Assembly (NCBI GenBank): GCA_964550025.1
Contig: CAZJYI010000305.1
Span: 1 to 8,119 of the forward strand
Direction: 5' to 3'
DNA length: 8,119 nt
From: CAZJYI01 sp964550025
Lineage (GTDB): Bacteria; Verrucomicrobiota; Kiritimatiellia; UBA8416; CAYOBW01
Position numbers and translations under genes: made by a program. Below, piece by piece: positions 1-6,605 of the stretch. Under the pieces are notes generated by a model. The model saw only the letters and a list, made by a program, of their open reading frames with translations, did no database searches and had not been told where the DNA came from. Each line of letters opens with the position of its first letter. Position 1 is the stretch's first letter.

Positions 1-105
1 GCATACGGCTCCACCCTTGCCGCCGTCGACTCCATCCTCACGGGCCTTGCGCGAGCGAGATCCCCGGATAGGCTGGGATTGGGCATTTGCACAAGGAGAC
101 GCCGT
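1..105. other. Unassigned leader, possible tail of an upstream gene
   Basis: This edge segment has no gene I can name. On the plus strand, the frame of the downstream oxidoreductase is open right back to base 1. Its first fifteen or so codons mostly end in C or G, as in the real genes here, so the end of an upstream protein may be present. A second plus frame is open until a TGA at 107-109, which would overlap the oxidoreductase ATG as ATGA. The third plus frame stops at 69-71. The encoded peptides are too short to assign to a family. I see no convincing promoter or terminator. Confidence 0.3.
93..98 (+). promoter_or_regulatory. Ribosome binding site AAGGAG fixing the oxidoreductase start
   Basis: AAGGAG lies seven bases before the ATG at 106 and is a near-perfect Shine-Dalgarno match. 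It favours ATG 106 over the in-frame TTG at 79, which would add nine mostly basic residues ahead of the signal peptide. Confidence 0.8.
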
Positions 106-2100
106 ATGAGCAGAGGATCTCTGTTGCTTTGCTTCCTGTTGGCGGTGGGGGGAATTGCCGGGGCAGCCGCGAAGGCAGCCGCCAGCGTCTGTCTCATCGC
201 CATCGCAGTTGGTGGAACGTCTCCTGCAACGCCACTGGAGGGGACCCTCCTGGTTGAGACGGAAGCGTTCTCCGACCTGGGGGGCTGGGTCATCGATCAG
301 CAGTCGATGGACCAGATGGGATCGCCCTACGTGATGGCCCACGGCCTGGGGCGACCCGTGAAAGACGCGACGACCACCGTGATCTTTGCGGAACCCGGCC
401 TGTACCGGGTCTGGGTGCGCACCCGCGACTGGGTCGGGCCATGGAAGACGCCCGGGACGAAACCCACCATGCTCGCCAAGGGCTTCCCCGGTCGCTTCCA
501 GGTGCTCATCGACGGCAAGCCGCTGACGGCGGAATTCGGTATCGGACAGGCGGATTGGCATTGGCAGGACGGCGCTTGGATCGAGATTGGGGCCAAGCGT
601 GAGATCGCCCTTGCGCTGCACGACCTGACCGGTTTCAACGGACGCTGCGACGCGATTCTCTTCACTCGGGATGGGGCACTCGTCCCGCCTGACGGCCTGA
701 AAACGATGAAGCAATTCCGGGAGAGCCTGCTGGGCACGAGCAAGGCCGTCGCGACAGACGCGGAATACGACCTGGTGGTTGTAGGTGGCGGCATCGCGGG
801 AATCTGTTCGGCCATCAGCGCGTCTCGCGCGGGTGCGACGGTGGCATTGATTCAGAACCGGCCCGTTCTCGGGGGCAACAACAGTTCCGAGGTGCGCGTG
901 GGCCTGTCCGGGTTGATCCGTCAGAAGCCGTATGCCAGGCTGGGCAGCCTGGTGGACGAGATCGACCCCGTGGGACACTGGACGTTGTGGGATGCGAAGA
1001 AGAACCCCAACACCCCGCGCAGCAAGGAAGTGCTGGGCATCATCAAGAAGCACCCCGAGAAGAAGATCCACAACGCTGGTCCAGCGTCGAACTACGGTGA
1101 CGACAAGAAGCTCAAGGCAGTGCTCGCGGAACCGAACATCAGACTGTTCCTCGCCACCCACGTTAACGAAGTCGCCATGGATGGCAGCATGATTGTGGCG
1201 GTGATCGGTCAGGACATCCGGAGCGGGAAGCGAACGAAGATACGCGGTAAGGTGTTTGCCGACTGTACGGGTGACGGCAACCTGGGTTTTCTCGCGGGCG
1301 CGGATTTCAGACAGGGCAGGGAATCCAAAGAGGAAACGCGGGAGGGCCTGGCGCCGGCGACCGCGGACAAGCTGACCATGGGCACCTCGATGCAGTGGTA
1401 CAGCCTTGTGGTCAAGGGGAAGTCCTCTTTCCCCGCAGATTTGCCCTGGGCGGTGCAGTTCAATGACCGTACGGCCGTCAGTACGACAAAAGGAGACTGG
1501 AACTGGGAGACCGGAGCCGACCGCGATTCGGTCGGCGAAATCGAGCGGATTCGGGACTACGCGTTGCGCGTGATCTTCGGCAACTGGTCCCTGCTCAAGA
1601 ATCACTCCCGGTTCACGAAGAAGTATGCCAACCGGGAGCTGGCGTGGATCGCGCACATCGGGGGCAAGCGTGAGTCGCGCCGTTTGCTCGGAGATGTGAT
1701 CCTCCAGCAGCAGGACCTCGTCGAAGCCAGGCCGTATCCCGACGCGTCCGTCACAACCACCTGGAGCATTGATCTGCACTATCCGAAGCAGCCGAAATGT
1801 GCTTGCGACGCCTTCATGTCTGAGGCCAGGCACCTCAAGATCAAGCCGTACCCGATCCCTTACCGTTGCCTGTATTCCCGCAACGTCAAGAACCTGATGA
1901 TGGCCGGACGCAACATCAGCGTGACTCACGTGGCGCTGGGGACGGTGCGCGTGCAGCGGACGACCGGCATGATGGGAGAAGTGGTCGGCATGGCCGCGGT
2001 GATCTGCAGGAAACACGCCTGCAAGCCGCGCGACGTTTACGAAGACCACCTGGACGAGCTCCAGGCGATGATGCGGGAAGGCGTGTCGCCTCGTTCTTGA
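106..2100 (+). CDS. Secreted FAD-dependent oxidoreductase (FAD_oxidored family) with N-terminal beta-sandwich-like region
   Basis: The protein has 664 residues from ATG 106. A short basic start is followed by a hydrophobic stretch (residues 5-20), an Ala-rich segment and a second hydrophobic run (about 28-36), so it is probably exported or membrane-tethered. Residues about 47-200 resemble the ligand- or carbohydrate-binding beta-sandwiches of PVC surface enzymes (ETEAFSDLGGW, GLYRVWVRTRDW). The flavin domain begins with a Rossmann dinucleotide motif, DLVVVGGGIAGICSA (GGGIAG at 227-232), followed by LGGNNSSEVRVG, typical of the FAD_oxidored family (PF12831). Near the C-terminus, AGRNIS (600-605) and THVALGTVRVQRTTGMMGE form the second flavin-contacting block. 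The frame is intact. The substrate cannot be told; in the family it is often unknown, and in PVC genomes such genes often sit with glycoside-processing genes. The gene ends in tandem stops (TGA TAG) and converges on the minus-strand operon, so it is transcribed separately. Confidence 0.92.
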   Translation: MSRGSLLLCFLLAVGGIAGAAAKAAASVCLIAIAVGGTSPATPLEGTLLVETEAFSDLGGWVIDQQSMDQMGSPYVMAHGLGRPVKDATTTVIFAEPGLYRVWVRTRDWVGPWKTPGTKPTMLAKGFPGRFQVLIDGKPLTAEFGIGQADWHWQDGAWIEIGAKREIALALHDLTGFNGRCDAILFTRDGALVPPDGLKTMKQFRESLLGTSKAVATDAEYDLVVVGGGIAGICSAISASRAGATVALIQNRPVLGGNNSSEVRVGLSGLIRQKPYARLGSLVDEIDPVGHWTLWDAKKNPNTPRSKEVLGIIKKHPEKKIHNAGPASNYGDDKKLKAVLAEPNIRLFLATHVNEVAMDGSMIVAVIGQDIRSGKRTKIRGKVFADCTGDGNLGFLAGADFRQGRESKEETREGLAPATADKLTMGTSMQWYSLVVKGKSSFPADLPWAVQFNDRTAVSTTKGDWNWETGADRDSVGEIERIRDYALRVIFGNWSLLKNHSRFTKKYANRELAWIAHIGGKRESRRLLGDVILQQQDLVEARPYPDASVTTTWSIDLHYPKQPKCACDAFMSEARHLKIKPYPIPYRCLYSRNVKNLMMAGRNISVTHVALGTVRVQRTTGMMGEVVGMAAVICRKHACKPRDVYEDHLDELQAMMREGVSPRS

Positions 2101-2118
2101 TAGTCTCCGCCCCGACTA
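2101..2118. other. Convergent gene junction with small inverted repeat
   Basis: Fifteen bases separate the oxidoreductase stop (2098-2100) from the HzsA-related stop (2118-2116). TAGTC at 2101-2105 and GACTA at 2114-2118 form a 5-bp inverted repeat around an 8-base C-rich loop, supplying an in-frame TAG to each strand. There is no T tract, so this is a poor candidate for an intrinsic terminator. Confidence 0.3.
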
Positions 2119-4458
2119 CTCCTCGATCACCACCCGGAGCCCCACGCTGTATACCCGCTGCCAGGGATGGTAGGCGCGCCGATACGAAGACGTCGCGCGC
2201 TTCGGTCGAGTCCGCCAGCTTCCGCCGCGAACAACACGCCTATCCCTGTTTTCGAGACGGTTGCGACCGTCGTCCCCGCGATAGGGGTACGGTCTGTAGG
2301 CAGAGCGCGTCCACTCCATCACGTTACCGTGTGTGTCATACAGGCCCCAGCGGTTGGGCTTGTAGCGACCGGACGCTACCTGCATAAGGGCCTTGTCATC
2401 CGAATTGTGGTCTGCCGGCAGGAACGCCTGCAGGGGATGCGGATTGGGGATCGGGATGCACTTGGTTGTGTGACGCGGCAGCTGCCTGGTGGTGACGTCC
2501 GCCAGGTTGTTGAAGGTCGAGAAGACGGTGTCGATTTCGCCGTAGTTCATGGCGGAGTCCGTACCGGCACGGCAAGCCCATTCCCACTGTGCCTCCGTTG
2601 GCAGGTCGACCTTCTTGCCCGACTTCTTTCCCAGCCACTGGCAGAACGCGTTGGCCCGGTCCCAACTCACACGGATCACCGGCAACTCCGGCTGGTTCAC
2701 AAAGAACCCGCGGCCCGTCTGGTCCTTGCCCCAACGGTCGAGCACGCCGCTGTCGTGCTTGGCATCAAACAGGGCGTATTGCTTGTTGCTCACTTCTTTC
2801 TCCGCCATCCAAAACGCCTTGTCGATCGTGACCGCACAGCGAGGTGCTTCGTCCATTTCTCCGTCCGAACTGCCCATCAGGAATCGGCCTGCAGGAATCC
2901 GCACGAAGGTCACCTTCTCTCCGTTGCCGAGGTCGAGCTCCATCCGCGCGTTCCCGTCCTGCACCTTGCTCGCGAGCGCCGGGGCCAGTGGCCAGTTTTC
3001 CAGCTCCTCCATGCCTTTGGGTCGGGACACCTCTTGGGGCTTCACGAAACTGCATGGTACGTATTCTGTGGAAGGCGTCTCGATGTCCTCGTTCACCATT
3101 GCGTAGAGCTTTTTCAATTCCTGTCGCCGTTGAACAAAACTGACATCCTCGGCGTTCCGGTGCCGCTTCGATTCTCCAAGCCCGGTTGCCTCGTGCCACG
3201 TGCCGTGAAAGGGCACGTTCAGGTCGATCCAGGTGATCAAGCGGTCCCAGGCTTCCCGATCCAGCTGCACTCCGTGATGCCCCTTCTCCAGGATCTCGAT
3301 CCACTCGCTGGTATCCGCGTGAAACTCCAGGGGCGTGAGCAGGTTGTAGTCGCCCTCCGGGCCGTTGCGGCGCACAAACGGATGCAGCGCGTGGTAAGAC
3401 GCACTGAATCGTCCGACCTTGGCGACCTTCGGGTAGTCCGTGCTGTAGGAGAAGTCCGGGATGTTCCTGGCCTTGGCTTTCTCGCCGGAGTGGCAACCAA
3501 CGCAGTACTTGTCCAACACAGGCTGCACCTCCCGAACAAAGCTGAACTCCCGTTTGGGGCCGTAGAACGGCTCCGGGGCGGACGGTGCCTTGCCCGAGGC
3601 CACAACCTGGCGGGTCAGCGGACTGCTGTTCTGCTCCTCGTGGCACCCGACACAGGAGACGACCTCCCCGGGCATGCCCACGAACCAGCTGCGCATGATC
3701 GCCAGCGCCTTGCTGTCTTCGTCAAGCGGCTGGACAGCCACAGGAGTGTTCGCCGGGATCTTGAAGACCGCTGACCCGTCCGCGTACATTGGAACCGTGC
3801 CGATCAGGCGCCGCACATCCCACGGTCCCTCGCAACCGATCACGGCGTGGCCACCCGTGTTGCGATAGCTGTATACGTACTGATACACCCGAAGCTCCTT
3901 CACTGTGCCACGCGGGACTCCCTTCAACCCGCCCCCCGCGTACACATCCTGCAGGTAGACCGTAGCCTCCTTCGACGTCAGGTCAACTCGGTCCGGGCGA
4001 ACACGCGGCCGCGGCGTCTTGCGGATGGGAATGGCCTCGTACAGGATGTAGCCTGGCAGGTTCTTGATGAGCATCATGTTATCGAACACATCCACCAGGT
4101 ACAGGCCGGTGCTGTTCCGTTTGTCTTTGAGCGACATCAAGAAGTACTTCTCGCTGAGCGGGTACGGTGACAGGGACAGGGGACGATGGGACCCGACCAG
4201 GCCGTCGCGGACGACCGGCTCGACCTTCTTGCCGTAACCCGGAATCGCCTGTACGGCCCCGTCCGCCTGGTGCCGGCCCCTGCCGGAATCAAAAAGGACA
4301 CACTGGCCGTATCGCGCGATCCCGTGATGCCCGCTCACGATTCCCACGAACTTGGAACTGCTGCCGGGAATAGGGCGTGCGAAGAAGATACCGTTCGGCC
4401 AGTAGGAGTTGCTTCCGTACATCTCGACCTGATGAGTGCCGTCCGGGTTCATGTGCAC
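2116..4458 (-). CDS. HzsA-related dihaem c protein fused to a SUMF1/FGE-like domain, lacking the usual N-terminus
   Basis: The ORF gives 780 residues from GTG 4458 (778 from ATG 4452). Residues 1-425 match the middle and C-terminal parts of HzsA-related proteins of PVC bacteria, distant relatives of the hydrazine synthase alpha subunit: MNPDGTHQVEMYGSNSYWP, ARPIPGSSSKFVGIVSGHHG, PANTPVAVQPLDEDSKA. There are two haem c motifs, both CVGCH, at 269-273 and 319-323; the second follows VQPVLDKY. Residues 507-778 form a SUMF1/FGE-sulfatase domain (PF03781): IPAGRFLMGSSDGEMDEAPR, LPTEAQWEWACRAG, WGLYDTHGNVMEWT, VVRGGSW. That domain has no cysteine in its last 100 residues, so the formylglycine-forming Cys pair is missing. 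Family members normally begin with a signal peptide and a propeller; here an in-frame TGA (4461-4459) immediately precedes the GTG, and no good Shine-Dalgarno is visible. It is last in the operon. It could be an active short form, rely on another export route, or be a decaying remnant. It should not be read as a hydrazine synthase. Confidence 0.82.
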   Translation of the reverse strand: MHMNPDGTHQVEMYGSNSYWPNGIFFARPIPGSSSKFVGIVSGHHGIARYGQCVLFDSGRGRHQADGAVQAIPGYGKKVEPVVRDGLVGSHRPLSLSPYPLSEKYFLMSLKDKRNSTGLYLVDVFDNMMLIKNLPGYILYEAIPIRKTPRPRVRPDRVDLTSKEATVYLQDVYAGGGLKGVPRGTVKELRVYQYVYSYRNTGGHAVIGCEGPWDVRRLIGTVPMYADGSAVFKIPANTPVAVQPLDEDSKALAIMRSWFVGMPGEVVSCVGCHEEQNSSPLTRQVVASGKAPSAPEPFYGPKREFSFVREVQPVLDKYCVGCHSGEKAKARNIPDFSYSTDYPKVAKVGRFSASYHALHPFVRRNGPEGDYNLLTPLEFHADTSEWIEILEKGHHGVQLDREAWDRLITWIDLNVPFHGTWHEATGLGESKRHRNAEDVSFVQRRQELKKLYAMVNEDIETPSTEYVPCSFVKPQEVSRPKGMEELENWPLAPALASKVQDGNARMELDLGNGEKVTFVRIPAGRFLMGSSDGEMDEAPRCAVTIDKAFWMAEKEVSNKQYALFDAKHDSGVLDRWGKDQTGRGFFVNQPELPVIRVSWDRANAFCQWLGKKSGKKVDLPTEAQWEWACRAGTDSAMNYGEIDTVFSTFNNLADVTTRQLPRHTTKCIPIPNPHPLQAFLPADHNSDDKALMQVASGRYKPNRWGLYDTHGNVMEWTRSAYRPYPYRGDDGRNRLENRDRRVVRGGSWRTRPKRATSSYRRAYHPWQRVYSVGLRVVIEE

Positions 4459-4515
4459 TCACGGCAAGTATCCGGTCCTCGCGTCCCCGTCTGGCCTGCC
4501 ACTCCTGCCACTGCA
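4459..4515 (-). other. 57-base gap between aldo/keto reductase and HzsA-related genes
   Basis: This is the only sizeable gap inside the operon. Read on the minus strand, it contains no propeller-like coding in any frame, no clear terminator and no strong ribosome binding site. The best purine run, GAGGA at 4480-4476, is 17 bases from the GTG, which is too far. The frame of the downstream gene is closed by a TGA at 4461-4459, so translation cannot simply extend upstream. Confidence 0.6.
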
Positions 4516-5607
4516 CTACTCAACCTTCATTTTCTTGATCGCCTCGCTTTTCATGGCCCGGGTGGAAAACGTCTCGAGCAGGGCTCGGTCCTCCGTGGTA
4601 CATGCTGTATTTTGGCCCAGCGTGCGGATGTTCTGATCGATATCGGGCTTGATCCGCATCCCAATGACCAGCAAGTCGATCCGGTCGTCGTCCAGCACCC
4701 AGCGAATAGCTGCGCCCGGCAATTCCTGGACGACCTTCTTGTCGGTTCCCGGCACCAAATACGGAGCCCATCCGCCCATCATACCCGCCCCGATCACCTT
4801 CATCGCGGCGATGCCCATCTGCAGCTCGTGGGCCTTGGCCAGGCAGGCCTCACGCAGCTTCAACATACGTTCGGAAAAGACCTGGTCGTGACCTCGGGGG
4901 ATGTAGCCGTACGACAGCATGCAGAGGTCGAATCCGCCGGATTCGATCAGGGCCAGGGCCTTGTCGAAATAGCCGTGGGCCGAGAAACCCACAAACCGCA
5001 CCAGCCCCTTCTCACGCGCCTTGACCAACTCACCGTGGACCTCCATGCACTGCTCGACGGTCATCTGCTGCACACCGGGTGTGCCGTGAATCAATATGGC
5101 GTCGATGTAATCCGACTTGAGCTCCTTGAGATTCATCTCTACCTGCCGAAGGGTCTCCCCTTTGGGGATCTTTGTGATGCGACCATCGGGCTTGGAAACA
5201 TCCCAGAAATCGACCTTGGTCGTAATGAAGGCGTTGTCGCGGACGTCCTTCAGTGCTTTGCCGATGATGTCCTGGCTTTCCGCGTAGCTGTAGCTGATGG
5301 AGGTATCAAAGTAGCGGATCCCGCTATCGTAGGCGTAACGGACCAGCTTGATGCGATCTCCGTAAGACAGGTTGTTGTGCCATTTCTTGGGTAAGGCGGC
5401 ACCGCCATAGCCCAGCATCGGCAACGCTACGCCGGTCTTGCCCAGTCTTCGCGTTGGCAGAGCATCCCTGAAGGTGATCTTCTTGTGTTCGCTCCCGGCT
5501 CCCTGGGCGGTGTTCGCACCAACCCCCGCAACAATGGAAGCGGCAGCGACCCCGACGCCTTGCTTCACAAAATCGCGCCGGCTCGTTTGCTCTTCTTTTC
5601 CGTTCAT
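4516..5607 (-). CDS. Aldo/keto reductase family oxidoreductase with Tat signal
   Basis: The protein has 363 residues. The N-terminus carries a twin-arginine signal, SRRDFVK at residues 9-15, followed by a hydrophobic Ala/Val/Gly run (about 17-37, ending GANTAQGAG), so it is probably exported folded. The body is an aldo/keto reductase (PF00248) beta/alpha barrel that normally uses NAD(P)H to interconvert carbonyls and alcohols. The expected catalytic tetrad is visible: Asp101 (YFDTS), Tyr106, Lys131 (FITTKVDF) and His174 (DAILIHGT). Late cofactor-side motifs include IRWVLDDDRIDLLVIGMR. The C-terminus ends without the four-cysteine ferredoxin-like cluster found in some related oxidoreductases. 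The start ATG lies 14 bases after the propeller gene stop, with a weak GGA about ten bases upstream, consistent with operon translation. The catalytic substrate is unknown; a sugar or polyol derivative is only a guess. Confidence 0.94.
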   Translation of the reverse strand: MNGKEEQTSRRDFVKQGVGVAAASIVAGVGANTAQGAGSEHKKITFRDALPTRRLGKTGVALPMLGYGGAALPKKWHNNLSYGDRIKLVRYAYDSGIRYFDTSISYSYAESQDIIGKALKDVRDNAFITTKVDFWDVSKPDGRITKIPKGETLRQVEMNLKELKSDYIDAILIHGTPGVQQMTVEQCMEVHGELVKAREKGLVRFVGFSAHGYFDKALALIESGGFDLCMLSYGYIPRGHDQVFSERMLKLREACLAKAHELQMGIAAMKVIGAGMMGGWAPYLVPGTDKKVVQELPGAAIRWVLDDDRIDLLVIGMRIKPDIDQNIRTLGQNTACTTEDRALLETFSTRAMKSEAIKKMKVE

Positions 5608-5621
5608 ATCGGGTCATTCCA

Positions 5622-6605
5622 TTATTTGGGGGTATCTTCCACATGCGGATAGCGGAAATCGACGGCGTCGTTTTTCGACACCTGCTTCGTCGATCCGTCT
5701 GCCAGCGTGTAGAGAAAGAGCCTGCCCTTGCCGGTCGTGTTGGCGTGGTAGATCACGGCCTTGCCGTCCCGGGTCCAGCGCGGATACGCGTACCAGGCCG
5801 GCTTGTACTCCTTGTTGGCGATGATTCTGTGATTCGTCATTCTCAGTTTGTCGACATCGAAATCGGCGATACACATCGCGTGTCCGGGTTCCTTGAACTT
5901 GTGGCCGAGCATGTGCCCGTAGCAGACCATCGTCTCATCCGGTGAGACGCTGATACGGGCCATCAGTCCTCTCTTCAGCATGCCGCCGTCGTCTATCCGT
6001 TGATACGTGGACTTTCCCCCCGCTCTGGGCGTCATCAGGTAGTAGCCGTAGCCCATCGTGGGGTGCGCGGATTCCACCAGCATACGACCATCCGTTAGAC
6101 ACGAATGCACCCAGTTGTGATAGCGTTCGTCAGTGAGTGCGGCGCATTGCTCCGGCTTGTTGCCGATCTCGCTTCGCATCACGATGAAGTGTCCCCTGGG
6201 GTGCTTCCGATTCCAGACGGGTGAGTTCCTGCCGTCTCGCGTCCAGGTCGGGTTGAAGTTCGTGTGCTTGTCGTCGGTCAACTTCTGTAAGCCGCTCCCG
6301 TCCGCCTTGGCGATGCAAAGGATGGTCTTCCATTTGACGACGACCGGATCATTTTTGACCCTGCGGAAAAAGACCAGCCAGTCCCCCGTCTTTGACCAGG
6401 GAGGTTTGAAGTCCTCCCAGCCCTTCCCCGGGGGCACCATGATGGGATCCGTCCCGTCGAGACCGGAGAGCTTGTCCACACAGATCCTGCCGTTGGCGTA
6501 ATAGGAGAACCTGTAGTCGCTCTGTCCGTCCGCTTCGATGACGGTATAGGCCATGGCCAATACTGCGACTGCCAGCATCGTCATCTGCTCGCCTTTCGTT
6601 CTCAT
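5622..6605 (-). CDS. Exported PD40/TolB-like beta-propeller protein
   Basis: The protein has 327 residues from ATG 6605. That start overlaps the FecR stop as ATGA and has a good ribosome binding site; an upstream in-frame start at 6701 would overrun the FecR gene by 100 bases and is rejected. ATG 6584, at residue 8, is an alternative. Residues 8-27 (MTMLAVAVLAMAYTVIEADG) look like a signal peptide or anchor. The rest repeats the PD40/TolB propeller pattern of aromatic/proline-W-(S/T)-x-D/T-G followed by a hydrophobic strand: FKPPWSKTGDWLVFFR (66-81), FNPTWTRDGRNSPVW (117-131), ISVSPDETMVCYG (218-230), YAYPRWTRDGKAVIYHA (272-288). I see no catalytic motif and no haem motif. Such propellers usually bind proteins or ligands in the periplasm. 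It lies between the anti-sigma factor and the exported reductase, so a partner or sensing role in the same system is likely but unproven. Confidence 0.85.
   Translation of the reverse strand: MRTKGEQMTMLAVAVLAMAYTVIEADGQSDYRFSYYANGRICVDKLSGLDGTDPIMVPPGKGWEDFKPPWSKTGDWLVFFRRVKNDPVVVKWKTILCIAKADGSGLQKLTDDKHTNFNPTWTRDGRNSPVWNRKHPRGHFIVMRSEIGNKPEQCAALTDERYHNWVHSCLTDGRMLVESAHPTMGYGYYLMTPRAGGKSTYQRIDDGGMLKRGLMARISVSPDETMVCYGHMLGHKFKEPGHAMCIADFDVDKLRMTNHRIIANKEYKPAWYAYPRWTRDGKAVIYHANTTGKGRLFLYTLADGSTKQVSKNDAVDFRYPHVEDTPK
6602..6605 (-). other. ATGA overlap of FecR stop and propeller start
   Basis: The FecR stop TGA (6604-6602) and the propeller ATG (6605-6603) share two bases. This arrangement allows translational coupling and ties the regulator to the first structural gene of the operon. 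Confidence 0.85.

Noticed and set aside
79..105. TTG start nine codons upstream for the flavoprotein
   Set aside because: AAGGAG is ideally placed for ATG 106, and the longer form puts an arginine-rich stretch before the signal peptide.
2167..3774. 535-codon open frame on the plus strand, antisense to the HzsA-related gene
   Set aside because: It is a shadow of the GC-rich minus-strand gene. Its translation shows no recognisable domain, while the opposite strand has clear haem and SUMF1 motifs.
2116..4458. Assignment as hydrazine synthase alpha subunit (anammox)
   Set aside because: HzsA-related proteins with SUMF1 fusions are widespread in non-anammox PVC genomes, and no beta/gamma subunit genes are nearby.
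4289..4516. 75-codon minus-strand frame overlapping the start of the HzsA-related gene, considered as the missing N-terminus joined by a frameshift
   Set aside because: Its translation is arginine-rich, has no propeller or signal features, and runs out of frame inside clearly coding HzsA-like sequence.
4186..5394. 402-codon open frame on the plus strand across the aldo/keto reductase and part of the HzsA-related gene
   Set aside because: It is antisense to two well-supported genes, has no family motif, and spans the gap between them, as expected for a chance frame in GC-rich DNA.
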